In this document: piece by piece, positions 1 to 9,310 of the stretch
Layout: each line of letters starts with the position of its first letter
Position numbering within the stretch: position 1 is the stretch's first letter
DNA from: Lingula anatina
Lineage: Eukaryota; Brachiopoda; Lingulata; Lingulida; Lingulidae
Direction of reading: 5' to 3'
NCBI RefSeq assembly: GCF_001039355.2
Contig: NW_019775991.1
Span: forward strand, 262,662-326,661
DNA length: 64,000 bases
Position numbers and translations under genes: made by a program
The notes under the pieces: model-generated
Told to the model about the DNA's origin: nothing
The model's input: the letters and a program-made list of their open reading frames with translations, nothing else
The model's database searches: none

Positions 1-173
1 CAATCTGCGGATCAAATATGGCGACCCATTTAAAAGCTTATTGTTTAATTCCCTATTAGACAATGATTACGTTTCCCCCCCCCCCCCCCCCGAGATGAAT
101 ACGCAACAAGCATTCAAGTGAGATGACCATATTTGATCCGCATATTTGTCAGTCCGCTGTTCTGAATGTGCTC
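1..173. mobile_element. MITE family A, left-truncated by the window start
   Basis: The right end reads 'gtcagtccgctgttctgaatgtg' as in the complete copies at 1222-1398 and 32031-32213. Both arms carry the 'gatcaaatatggc' / 'ccatatttgatccgc' inverted motif. It includes a poly-C run near 75-91 and lies in an intron of the kinase gene. Confidence 0.7.
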
Positions 174-195
174 TTAATAATGGCTCTGTCCTTAC

Positions 196-261
196 CTTGT
201 ACACCTGTCCATAGGTTCCATTTCCCACCACTTCTATCAGGTCAAATATCCCAGCTGGGTC
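196..261 (-). CDS. GCK-IV (Misshapen/TNIK/MINK/MAP4K4-type) kinase, single P-loop exon
   Basis: This 66-nt exon is bounded on the minus strand by a cag acceptor and a gtaagg donor and encodes 22 residues starting DPAGIFDLIEVVGNGTYGQ. GNGTYG is the glycine-rich ATP-binding loop, and the DPAG-IF-DLIE-VVGNGTYGQVYK context is that of the germinal-centre kinase IV group (TNIK, MINK1, MAP4K4, fly msn), cytoplasmic Ser/Thr kinases upstream of JNK signalling. Both exon phases are 0. The rest of the catalytic domain must lie left of the window and the first exon further right; I could not find that exon. The group is near certain, but the paralogue cannot be told from one exon. Confidence 0.88.
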
Positions 262-350
262 CTGAAAGAATACATTACAGGAATAGTAGTAGTGAGATTC
301 CATTACAATATATATATATATATATATATATAACAGTATCAAATACGTAA

Positions 351-426
<76 letters not shown>
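351..426. repeat. (TA)n microsatellite
   Basis: About 38 perfect TA units. A shorter TA run lies at 311-332. Open frames reading through it are artefacts. Confidence 0.95.
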
Positions 427-428
<2 letters not shown>

Positions 429-996
429 CAATATTCAACACCAATAATAACAATATCAGTACATTGTTTGCATACAGTAAGATGTTAACATGATGATTGC
501 ATATAGCGATATCAGTGCAATGTTCACATGTATTTATTAACAATGTCAGTTCAACCAAGAATGTATCACCACAACAACAATAATGTATTCTTGATAAAAT
601 GTTTGTTTTTGTACAGTTCAGGCTAGTAACCAATATTTACAAATATCAATACCATGCTGACATACATTAAATGGTATTCAAGTGACATACTTCATGGATA
701 TAAATGAAGGGTATTAAAAATGCATGTAAAACATTCCATTTACAATGGTTAATCAATACAATCACAAGGTGAAGTTTTTAGCTAAAGCAGTCTCAATTTA
801 ATAATATGACAAGATGAAGGCTATGTTTTTCGTTCAACTTCATATCATAACATAGGACAAGTGTGAGATTCCCCTGCTCTCCCCTATCTCACTGACAAAT
901 AATAAGGGTATGTCTGGCAAGGAACGCGTTCCCGTTGATCATCTCAGTTCCCCAGGGTCCGTTACAATAATTTTGTAACAGAACTAGGGCCATTCC
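427..996. other. AT-rich stretch with no gene seen
   Basis: Probably intron of the kinase gene on the minus strand. I see no splice-bounded exon, RNA gene or repeat family member here. Confidence 0.5.
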
Positions 997-1164
997 CAGG
1001 GGCGGATTTAGGCCGTCTTCTTGGTCTTCTGGAAGACGGTCAGATTTTCAAGTTTACATTGTCAGCCATCTAATGTTTTCTGTCAGAAGATGGTCAAAAA
1101 TAGAAGACGGATCAACAAAGATAATTTGGAAGACTGTCAGAACATATCTCTGGATCTGCCCCTG
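997..1164. mobile_element. Small TIR element (168 bp), CAGGGGCGGATTTA ends
   Basis: The left end CAGGGGCGGATTTA is matched by the reverse complement of the right end (CAGGGGCAGATCCA). The interior contains alternating 'gaagacggtca' / 'gaagatggtca' motifs. It is too short to encode a protein, and no clear target-site duplication is visible. Confidence 0.75.
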
Positions 1165-1221
1165 ATACCTCATGGTCGGACAGCAGTGTAGATGGCGCAT
1201 CACAAGCCTTGCCCTTGACCA

Positions 1222-1398
1222 AGGCCGCATTCAGAACAGTGGACTAACTAATCCGAGGGTCAAATATGGCTGACCCACTTGAATACTTCCCCATGGGGAA
1301 TCTATTCAGTGTCTCTTAGTGGACTAGACGGCAAGCCTTTTAGTGGGTCGCCATATTTGACCCGCGGACCAGTCAGTCCACTGTTCTGAATGTGGCCT
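1222..1398. mobile_element. MITE family A, complete copy
   Basis: The 177-bp palindromic element begins 'aggccgcattcagaacagtg' and ends with the inverse ('cactgttctgaatgtggcct' type). Subterminal 'gtcaaatatggc' and 'gccatatttgac' are also inverted. No coding capacity. Relatives lie at 1-173 and 32031-32213. Confidence 0.85.
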
Positions 1399-2009
1399 AA
1401 GCTGAGTCAGTCCAGGAGAAGCCAGGCCTGTAAAGGGCAGGGGTATCCATCAACACAGGACATGCTGCATGGTACAGGAAGCAAAATAAACAGTAACACA
1501 CCACACAGGCATTACGGGGTGGGGAAGAAGTTCACCTAATGTATCTAGTTCAAGGGAGGAAACTGGTGAGAGGCAATGTGAACATCGGCTTAACATGTCC
1601 TTTTGGAGGAACCTTACCCCCCCCCCCCCCCCCCCTCCACACTTCCCTCCATATTAGAATCCACATTTTGGGGTTCCTAGGAGACACCTCATACAACACC
1701 CCCATCCCAATCCTTGTTGTTATACCCCATTCCTTGTGTATGTATTATATCCCATCTTCCAAAGGGGGGGGGGATCGGGGTACCTCATTTCCTTTGCCAC
1801 CCGCTTTTTGTTCATCATAAATCTGCCCATTATTCATGTTGACAAGTCAGCACTTGTCTTAATCATTACAAAGGGACTAGAGAGCCAAAGGGGGAGGGGG
1901 GGGGAGGAGAGAGGAGGAAGAAAGAGATTATGAAACAGCATACCTTGAAGTTAAAATTCTGAAAAAAAGCTAAAACATCTTAATGTTCAATGTTGCCTTA
2001 GATTCACAT
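1399..2009. other. Non-coding stretch with poly-C and poly-G runs
   Basis: Contains a C run at about 1616-1636 and G runs at about 1764 and 1892. The short open frames here are low-complexity and unsupported. The stretch ends at the single N at 2010. Confidence 0.5.
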
Positions 2010-2013
2010 NGTC

Positions 2014-3477
2014 TTGAAGCCGGACACCTCTTTTGAGCAAGATGCCTTTTTCAAAGGTCTTCTCCACAGCTTCTGTCAGACTGCATCTTTGGGACATAAG
2101 TACAATTTTTATGTTGGCTTTCATCAAACAAATGAAGCATTCAAGAAAAAGAAACAGTCGTTTTTTGAAGCATTCCTGAAAACCACGAACCGTTCCTGTT
2201 CATCTTCCATCAAAGTATCCATCTCCCTCTCGGCTCTGCCGAATACTGATAACAAGACATTGGCAGTGATAGATATTATGAGATATGCATTTTTAAAGAA
2301 TAACGATTATTACTACTTAGTGGACTCACAAATGAAAATGGAAAGCACTGGATGGGTAGAAATATGCAGCGAGACACTCTTAAAAAGCAGTTCTTCTGGA
2401 AACTTGGGGATTGTCCTCCCTAAAGTTGTAAATCTAAATGCAAAACATTATCGCCCGTTTTACTTTTTCCACAGGAACCACTTTGACATATTTGGCCTGT
2501 TTTATTTATTTGAAACAAAGAAATTTGGCGACTGGTGGCTGAAAGAATTATATGGTGACAAGTATGTAGTAAATCCGAAAGTGAAAGTCAGTTGTAACAA
2601 AGTTCCTCATTTATTGGCAACTCCAGTTGAGGTTGAATTTGACAACATGAATGCCATTGTTCAGGAAAGTAAACATCTTATAGATAAATGGACCAAGGGT
2701 ACCAATATAAAACCAAGCGCAAGACAAATCATTTCTTTTTCGCTTTTTGGGGACGCTCCGCGTTATGATTTCGGCGCCATTAGAAATGCACAGCTAATAC
2801 GGCTGTTTATGCCTCTGTGGACGCCACGTTTCTATGTTGTTGGAAATAGAACCAAATATCCTATACCTGGCGAGGACACTGTCGTACAGTTGAAACGACT
2901 GGGGTCAGAAATTAAAGTTTTACCTGCTGAAACTGTAAACAAAGCAGCCCCGATGTTGTGGAGGTTTTTGGCAGGAGACGATCCTTCACTGGACGTATAT
3001 ATTGTCCGAGATTCGGATAGCCGCATCTCAGAACGAGAGGCCGATCTTGTGGAAGAGTGGCTGAAGACAGATGCTGAGTTTCACTGTATTAGAGATCACC
3101 CCTACCACGGAAACTTTGCAATTATGGCTGGACTGTTTGGGGCCAAGCCAAAAGAAGTAAAGAAACATCTGGGCCATAGCTGGAGAAAGTTGATGCCTAA
3201 CTATGGCGCAGGGTATATGGAAGACATGACTTTTCTGAATACCGTCATTTGGCCCAAAGTTCAGAATTATTCCTTGTGCCATGACAGCGTTTCTTGTATC
3301 AAATATCCTAAAACGGCCCCTATTGTTGCACCACGCCAGAAATATTTTCACATTGGCGCAGTTTTCGACGAGTACGATCAGATGCGTCAGGAAGATGTTG
3401 ACATTATCAAGAAAGCTGGCGATAATAAAGATTGCACCAATGTGGAGAGTTTTAAACAGAAACGAAATACGAATTAA
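2014..3477 (+). CDS. Two-domain glycosyltransferase-like protein, copy 1 (5' end missing)
   Basis: The open frame enters at the gap at 2010 without its own start. Its first residues (KPDTSFEQ) correspond to an internal position of the complete copy at 4470-6179, so the cytoplasmic tail, membrane anchor and first stretch of lumenal domain are lost in the gap. From there to the stop the frame is intact, with about a dozen amino-acid differences, for example N for D in the FHQTN segment and C for F in the EICSET segment. The HFDIFGLFYLF and RDSDSR motifs are both preserved. It is either an allele of the downstream gene or a young tandem paralogue; I favour an allele because of the flanking N characters. 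Confidence 0.75.
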   Translation: MKPDTSFEQDAFFKGLLHSFCQTASLGHKYNFYVGFHQTNEAFKKKKQSFFEAFLKTTNRSCSSSIKVSISLSALPNTDNKTLAVIDIMRYAFLKNNDYYYLVDSQMKMESTGWVEICSETLLKSSSSGNLGIVLPKVVNLNAKHYRPFYFFHRNHFDIFGLFYLFETKKFGDWWLKELYGDKYVVNPKVKVSCNKVPHLLATPVEVEFDNMNAIVQESKHLIDKWTKGTNIKPSARQIISFSLFGDAPRYDFGAIRNAQLIRLFMPLWTPRFYVVGNRTKYPIPGEDTVVQLKRLGSEIKVLPAETVNKAAPMLWRFLAGDDPSLDVYIVRDSDSRISEREADLVEEWLKTDAEFHCIRDHPYHGNFAIMAGLFGAKPKEVKKHLGHSWRKLMPNYGAGYMEDMTFLNTVIWPKVQNYSLCHDSVSCIKYPKTAPIVAPRQKYFHIGAVFDEYDQMRQEDVDIIKKAGDNKDCTNVESFKQKRNTN

Positions 3478-3859
3478 ACGTTCACTAATATAGAACTTGC
3501 ACATAAAGTTGGCATTGCATTCGTGCGTGGTTGTCTTCTTGAAGCTAGTGTTCATAACGAGGTTACGATGTTTTATTTTTGTGCTCCAAGAGGGTCATAT
3601 TTTGCCCGTTTCTACTTTGCTTGCTGCTTCTGAACTACTGTTCCACGAACTGCTTTGACACATGGCTATAAATGATTATACCATGTTTTCATGATTTAGG
3701 AGAGGTCGAATATGGACAATTATTAAGAACAATATATTAATCGATTTTGTAAAAAGTCGGCATGGGCTGCGAGATATAGTTTTTAATTAATATATGCTTA
3801 GGATTTACGATATTAAACTATTTCTAGAGGAATCTTGGGGAAACATTTTTGTAATTTTT

Positions 3860-4120
3860 TTTTTTGCCCTTTTGATTTTTCCCATTAAAACGTATATTGG
3901 TAAAGATATCCTGTGCTATCTTTAGAAGAAACAATGTATCAACCTGTATTTTCTCATATTGCACATGTTTAAAGTCATAATAACTCTTCGTTTTGGCCAA
4001 AAATTGGATTTTCCTGGAAAAAACGGCAATTTTCCCGTACTTACCAATGGTCATCGACCCCATTCCTGCATTCAAAGTTAATCCAGGTTTTTTACCAAAA
4101 CGTACGGTTTTTTGTTAAAA
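3860..4120. other. About 260-bp segment present only in copy 1
   Basis: Copy 1 has roughly 260 bases between 'ttttgtaatttt' and 'tctcttaagagattttaactg'. In copy 2 these two strings are directly adjacent (about 6558). It is an insertion/deletion difference between the duplicates, possibly a small element; I see no clear terminal repeats. Confidence 0.7.
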
Positions 4121-4469
4121 TCTCTTAAGAGATTTTAACTGACGGAGCCCTCTCTGACATTGCATAGTCACTCGTGACCTACTTAAAACCGCGGGAAAAG
4201 CAGACAACAACAACACTATATAACAATAATATAAGATTCATGAGATATATTCGTCTTTTTGTTAAAAATGCATTTATATCCACAATGTGNCTTCATACTA
4301 TTTTGTGATCGATACCATACGAGTCGCCTGGCTGTATGTGAGATAATACGAGAGTATTTTCTAGCCGCAGTCGGAACTGTTTTGTGCTAAAGTGTTTGGA
4401 CTTGCAGGTACATCAACAACTTTTGTTTTGATCTCTTTTAGGTGTGGAATTCCAACCAGATGTTTCAGG

Positions 4470-6179
4470 ATGTTTATCCCTCGCTGGAGGTGGCAATATG
4501 TTCTGGCGCTCGCTGCTTTGGCTACGGTCTTGCTTGTTCACATTGATCACCACAGAAGAGCGACAGGGTTACTTCAATTCGCAATTTCGTCCACACATAT
4601 AGAGAAGAGAGAAGATGACAGTGCACGAATTTCAGAGAACCAGGGTGCCAACATAATATCAAAATATGAAATTGCTATAGTGACCGTTTTAGACAAAACT
4701 GAAGTTGCGGAATTCTTGAAGCCGGACACCTCTTTTGAGCAAGATGCCTTTTTCAAAGGTCTTCTCCACAGCTTCTGTCAGACTGCATCTTTGGGACATA
4801 AGTACAATTTTTATGTTGGCTTTCATCAAACGGATGAAGCATTCAAGAAAAAGAAACATTCGTTTGTTGAAGCATTCCTGAAAACCACGAACCGTTCCTG
4901 TTCATCTTCCATCAAAGTATCCATCTCCCTCTTGGCTCTGCCGAATACTGATAACAAGACATTGGCAGTGATAGATATTATGAGATATGCATTTTTAAAG
5001 AATAACGATTATTACTACTTAGTGGACTCACAAATGAAAATGGAAAGCACTGGATGGGTAGAAATATTCAGCGAGACACTCTTAAAAAGCAGTTCTTCTG
5101 GAAACTTGGGGATTGTCCACCCTAAAGTTGTAAATCTAAATGCAAAACATTATCGCCCGTTTTACTTTTTCCACAGGAACCACTTTGACATATTTGGCCT
5201 GTTTTATTTATTTGAAACAAAGAAATTTGGCGACTGGTGGCTGAAAGAATTATATGGTGACAAGTATGTAGTAAATCGGAAAGTGAAAGTCAGTTGTAAC
5301 AAAGTTCCTCAATTATTGGCAACTCCAGTTGAGGTTGAATTTGACAACATGAATGCCATTGTTCAGGAAAGTAAACATCTTATAGATAAATGGACCAAGG
5401 GTACCAATATAAAACCAAGCGCAAGACAAATCATTTCTTTTTCGCTTTTTGGGGACTCTCCGCGTTATGATTTCGGCGCCATTAGAAATGCACAGCTAAT
5501 ACGGCTGTTTATGCCTCTGTGGACGCCACGTTTCTATGTTGTTGGAAATGGAACCAAATATCCTACACCTGGCGAGGACACTGTCGTACAGTTGAAACGA
5601 CTGGGGTCAGAAATTAAAGTTTTACCTGCTGAAACTGTAAACAAAGCAGCCCCGATGTTGTGGAGGTTTTTGGCAGGAGACGATCCTTCACTGGACGTAT
5701 ATATTGTCCGAGATTCGGATAGCCGCATCTCAGAACGAGAGGCCGATCTTGTGGAAGAGTGGCTGAAGACAGATGCTGAGTTTCACTGTATTAGAGATCA
5801 CCCCTACCACGGAAACTTTGCAATTATGGCTGGACTGTTTGGGACCAAGCCAAAAGAAGTAAAGAAACATCTGGGCCATAGCTGGAGAAAGTTGATGCCT
5901 AACTATGGCGCAGGGTATATGGAAGACATGACTTTTCTGAATACCGTCATTTGGCCCAAAGTTCAGAATTATTCCTTGTGCCATGACAGTGTTTCTTGTA
6001 TCAAATATCCTAAAACGGCCCCTATTGTTGCACCACGCCAGAAATATTTTCACATTGGCGCAGTTTTCGACGAGTACGATCAGATGCGTCAGGAAGATGT
6101 TGACATTATCAAGAAAGCTGGCGATAATAAAGATTGCACCAATGTGAAGAGTTTTAAACAGAAACGAAATACGAATTAA
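4470..6179 (+). CDS. Predicted type II membrane protein with two glycosyltransferase-like domains
   Basis: An uninterrupted 569-residue frame. I chose the ATG at 4470 because the protein then begins with a short basic tail (FIPRWRWQ) followed at once by a hydrophobic anchor, YVLALAALATVLLVHI, the Golgi type II layout. The frame is open back to 4392, and a ttttag|G acceptor at about 4440 suggests a 5' non-coding exon. The N-terminal half contains HFDIFGLFYLF (His near 238) followed by a tryptophan-rich FGDWWLKELYG. The C-terminal half begins near ISFSLFGDSPRYDFGAIRN and contains VYIVRDSDSR (about 411-419), a DxD-like metal/sugar-nucleotide motif, then FHCIRDHPYHGNFAIMAGLFG. From memory both halves resemble uncharacterised transferase-like domains of protists, bacteria and large DNA viruses. 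The substrate is unknown and catalysis is inferred. Confidence 0.8.
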   Translation: MFIPRWRWQYVLALAALATVLLVHIDHHRRATGLLQFAISSTHIEKREDDSARISENQGANIISKYEIAIVTVLDKTEVAEFLKPDTSFEQDAFFKGLLHSFCQTASLGHKYNFYVGFHQTDEAFKKKKHSFVEAFLKTTNRSCSSSIKVSISLLALPNTDNKTLAVIDIMRYAFLKNNDYYYLVDSQMKMESTGWVEIFSETLLKSSSSGNLGIVHPKVVNLNAKHYRPFYFFHRNHFDIFGLFYLFETKKFGDWWLKELYGDKYVVNRKVKVSCNKVPQLLATPVEVEFDNMNAIVQESKHLIDKWTKGTNIKPSARQIISFSLFGDSPRYDFGAIRNAQLIRLFMPLWTPRFYVVGNGTKYPTPGEDTVVQLKRLGSEIKVLPAETVNKAAPMLWRFLAGDDPSLDVYIVRDSDSRISEREADLVEEWLKTDAEFHCIRDHPYHGNFAIMAGLFGTKPKEVKKHLGHSWRKLMPNYGAGYMEDMTFLNTVIWPKVQNYSLCHDSVSCIKYPKTAPIVAPRQKYFHIGAVFDEYDQMRQEDVDIIKKAGDNKDCTNVKSFKQKRNTN

Positions 6180-6759
6180 ACGTTCACTAATATAGAACTT
6201 GCACATAAACTTGGCATTGCATTCATGCGTGGTTGTCTTCTTGAAGCTAGTGTTCATAACGAGGTTACGATGTTTTATTTTTGTGCTCCAAGAGGGTCAT
6301 ATTTTGCCCGTTTCTACTTTGCTTGCTGCTTCTGAACTACTGTTCCACGAACTGCTTTGACACATGGCTAATAATGATTATACCATGTTTTCATGATTTA
6401 GGAGAGGTCGAATATGGACAATTATTAAGAACAATATATTAATCGATTTTGTAAAAAGTCGGCATGGGCTGCGAGATATAGTTTTTAATTAATATATGCC
6501 TAGGATTTACGGTATTAAACTATTTCTAGAGGAATCTTGGGGAAACATTTTTGTAATTTTCTCTTAAGAGATTTTAACTGACGGAGCCCTCTCTGACATT
6601 GCATAGTCACTCGTGACCTACTTAAAACCGCGGGAAAAGCAGACAACAACAGCACTATATAACAATAATATAAGATTCATGAGATATATTCGTCTTTTTG
6701 TTAAAAATGCATTTATATCCACAATTTGTGCCATTCTGGGTTTTTTGTTATCCGACGCA

Positions 6760-6900
6760 CTGTACAAAAACTCGCAACTTACGTCTGCGTCTGCATCAAC
6801 GCGTTTCCCGCCATGTTATTTTGGTCTCGAATGAACGCGAGAATCCGCGTGACACCCTTACGTCATTAGCAACGGATGCCTTGACGACCGGGAAGAAAGG
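6760..6900. promoter_or_regulatory. CpG-rich segment, possible promoter
   Basis: Unlike its AT-rich surroundings, this stretch has many CpGs, a 'cccgccatgtt' YY1-like motif and a 'ttacgtcatt' CRE-like motif. I find no attached gene, so promoter activity is only a suggestion. Confidence 0.3.
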
Positions 6901-7069
6901 CATCGAAAGCCCTATTGACAGGCACAGATTTTAGTTTTACTACAATAACGGCCGTTTTAGTGGTAAAATACAATAGAATATATTTCCATGCGTTGTTTAC
7001 AATGTATTTCTTGCGGAATTTTGAATCTCAAAGGAAGAATTATTATTGCTTTAAGGACCAAAAATTCTG
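6901..7069. other. AT-rich spacer
   Basis: No coding or repeat structure recognised. Confidence 0.4.
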
Positions 7070-7740
7070 AAAGCAATGACAACCCTTCATATGAAATTCA
7101 AAATTCACAATAAATATATAGTAAACAAGACATAAAAGTTATCATGATTGTATCTTACCACCAAAAAGGTGATCATTGTAATTATGAAATCCGTGCTTGC
7201 AATGGGGTTTTTAATGCCGCTCCTCCCCGTCTTTGGTTGTCATTCAAGGTTAAATCATTAAAAACTATTCACACTGAGACTTTTAGTCAGTTCTTTCCCA
7301 GACACACGATCTGAATGCATAATCTGCACATTTTGTCGTTCACGTTTGACAACTACGGCATATACACGCTTTTAATAATCAAATAAAGCAATTAGCCAAT
7401 CAGTAGAAATTATCTAACTCAAAGGCCGGCTCCGCCATATGCCATTTCACGATCTCCACCCTAAAAGAAACTACTAGCTTGCACATTTTATTCTTAGTTT
7501 CTAGGGGAAACGCCTCTTTTAAGTGTTGTAGTGTTCCTTTTCTGTTTTCTAATTGCAACAGGTACTATTCTCTGCCGTTAATCCATTTTGGTTGAAAATG
7601 TTATGCTAACGGCGATGACACAGTGGCTTTATTTTTGAAGTAGGACAGTAGCGGAATTTTTTTTTTTTTTTTTTTGGGGGGGGGGGGTCAGAGGGGTCCT
7701 CAACAATAAAATCACACCTATGGTCCCGTCTTAAAATCAG
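7070..7740. repeat. Long direct repeat, copy 1
   Basis: Shares an ordered series of near-identical blocks with 10430-11140, including 'attgtaattatgaaatccgt' and 'ttatttttgaagtaggacag', then a T-run/G-run and a partial family D end. Divergence by substitutions and indels makes it an older duplication than the N-associated ones. It could be a long non-autonomous element or a segmental duplication; no coding region seen. Confidence 0.75.
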
Positions 7741-8159
7741 GAGGGCCCCATTGGATATTCTCGTTACTTGTGAAAGGCAATTTTTATTTCCTGAGATGTG
7801 TGAAACCTTCATACATGTATTATTTGGCGCCATCCGTGAAGAATAGGCCTATTGATCTAGTAACGTAGAAAATGGTTGAAAAAAGCGGACATAAAAAAAG
7901 AGACATAAATGCACACAGAATACTACGAAAAGTTGGAAAAAAGAACATGGCAGAAATTGCTGCTTTGGAGACATGCACGTGTGTATAGACGTGCGGGGTA
8001 CCCGTAAAACATAACTGAATTGTTTGTTTAGTAGAGCATATACATTTTTCAACGTAAAACGTTTAAAATGAATTTATAAAGTAAATTTGCCACTGAAAAT
8101 ACCCCTTTTGAGGATTGGCTAAAATGAATTATCATACTGAATACGGCACATACTTTTCA
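7741..8159. other. Spacer without recognised gene
   Basis: Only short, unsupported open frames. Nothing with splice sites or homology that I recognise. Confidence 0.4.
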
Positions 8160-8415
8160 GATGGAAACCGGTTGCCTAGAGAAGTGAGAAGTTATGATTC
8201 TTAATCGGTCGGGATGATTTATATGGACTGTAACATTGTTTTCAGAAAAAAAAAAAATAATGCGTTCCTTTCAGAGAAGAAAGTTGCCTAGCATTTGAGA
8301 GGTTTCGACCCAGAAGATTTATATGAACTATAGCATTCTTTTAAGAAAAAAGGTTGCCTAGCTAGAATTTCGGAAGTTAGGATTCGTTTTCAGTGAAGGT
8401 GATTTCCACAGACTG
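8160..8415. repeat. Degenerate tandem repeat, about 3 units
   Basis: The motif 'gttgcctag' recurs at about 8171, 8283 and 8347. The first two are followed by 'gatttatatg(g/a)act(g/a)ta' and a 'ttttcag/ttttaag' plus A-run; the third is followed by a more diverged 'tttccacagactgtta'. Units differ in length (about 70-110 bp). Confidence 0.6.
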
Positions 8416-8666
8416 TTACCAGTGAACTTGGTAAGACGACACTGTAAGTACCTGTATCAATGTTGTATCAATGCAGTCTGTTATTATGATTTCTTATTTT
8501 CTTCTATATTTCATCTTCGAAATATGGAACGCCACGTGCTAGTGGAATGTAAAGTCACATACGTGTTAATACCATGGTTTCGCATGGCAAGTTGTATCCT
8601 TTTAGAGCACTGTTTATTGCTACAGCGTTTTACGTACAGACACAGATCTATGTGTTAAACACAGGG

Positions 8667-8838
8667 CCGGTGTAACGTGACAGAGAGCCCCCCAAGAGAG
8701 AGAGCCCGCTTCCCATTCATTTGTACAGGTGAGCCTCGCCCTAGATTTTGACCCACTAAGGTCAGACTAACCCTAACCATTATAACTGTATGGAGGGCGG
8801 ACCTTCTGTTACACGGATCCTCAGTTTCGTTACACCGG
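8667..8838. mobile_element. MITE family F (CCGGTGTAAC ends)
   Basis: Begins ccggtgtaac and ends gttacaccgg. The interior has 'aggtcagactaaccctaacc'. Related copies lie at 9496-9667 (part of a larger duplication), 42328-42504 and, as a remnant, about 26265-26445. Non-coding. Confidence 0.75.
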
Positions 8839-9087
8839 ATCCAGGATTATTTGAAAGGGGGGGGGGTCCGTGGATGCGAAGCTGCCCCCCCCCCGCCCCC
8901 CGTGAAGGGCCCCGAAAAATTTTGGTATTTTAGAGGTCGAACGGTGCCATTTGGTACGGTTTAGAACTATGATTCAGCTAGTCAAACTTCTAATTTCAAG
9001 AGGAGACCATTGGTGCGATTATTTTTCAGAAATCGAAGGGGGGGGGGGGCAGGACCCCCCCTGACACCCCCTCTAAATCCGCCTCTG
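8837..9087 (-). mobile_element. Family D element ('ggcggatttag' / 'tccaggatt' ends)
   Basis: Runs from 'ggatccaggattatttga' through G and C runs to 'ccccctctaaatccgcc'. It abuts family F exactly, and the same D family appears in opposite orientation at 11051-12199. It serves as the empty-site reference for the insertion there. Confidence 0.7.
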
Positions 9088-9310
9088 AAACAAATAGCAT
9101 GAAAATGGTTTTACCTTACAGAACTAATGAATATTCCTAAAATACAAGTCAAGTTCGAAAATCAGCCTGATCGCACCATTTTCTAAACGTTATGTTGTTT
9201 ATTCGCTTTTTTCGGCATATCTAATCCAATTTTATACAAATAAAATGAAAACCATTTTACCTTTCGTCTACAGAACTGATAAATGTTTGTGAAATACAGT
9301 TCGAGTTCGA
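9088..9310. repeat. Two diverged monomers related to the 161-bp array at 55.6-56.6 kb
   Basis: Two units, about 152 bp apart, each carry 'ttacct..acagaact.at.aat' then 'agttcgaaaatcagcctgat' (second unit: 'gagttcgagaatcagcctgat') and a 'ttttttcggcatat' spacer. The same order of blocks defines the tandem array far downstream. Repeated within the duplicate at 9905-10145. Confidence 0.7.

Larger units (their letters stand above)
2010..4290. repeat. N-bounded duplicate of the downstream glycosyltransferase locus
   Basis: The sequence from 2011 to 4289 is nearly identical to about 4716-6725, covering the coding region, the 3' flank and the stretch beyond. A single N stands at each boundary (2010 and 4290). 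The main difference is about 260 extra bases at roughly 3860-4120. The N brackets and near-identity suggest either an unmerged second haplotype or a recent tandem duplication whose junctions were not assembled. Confidence 0.85.

Noticed and set aside
67-633. Long minus-strand open frame through (TA)n
   Set aside because: Most of it is TA microsatellite translated as IYIYIY. Only the 22-residue kinase exon inside it is real.
3028-3555. Open frame antisense to the glycosyltransferase copy (and its twin at 5730-6257)
   Set aside because: Shadow of the coding strand, with no motifs and no splice support.
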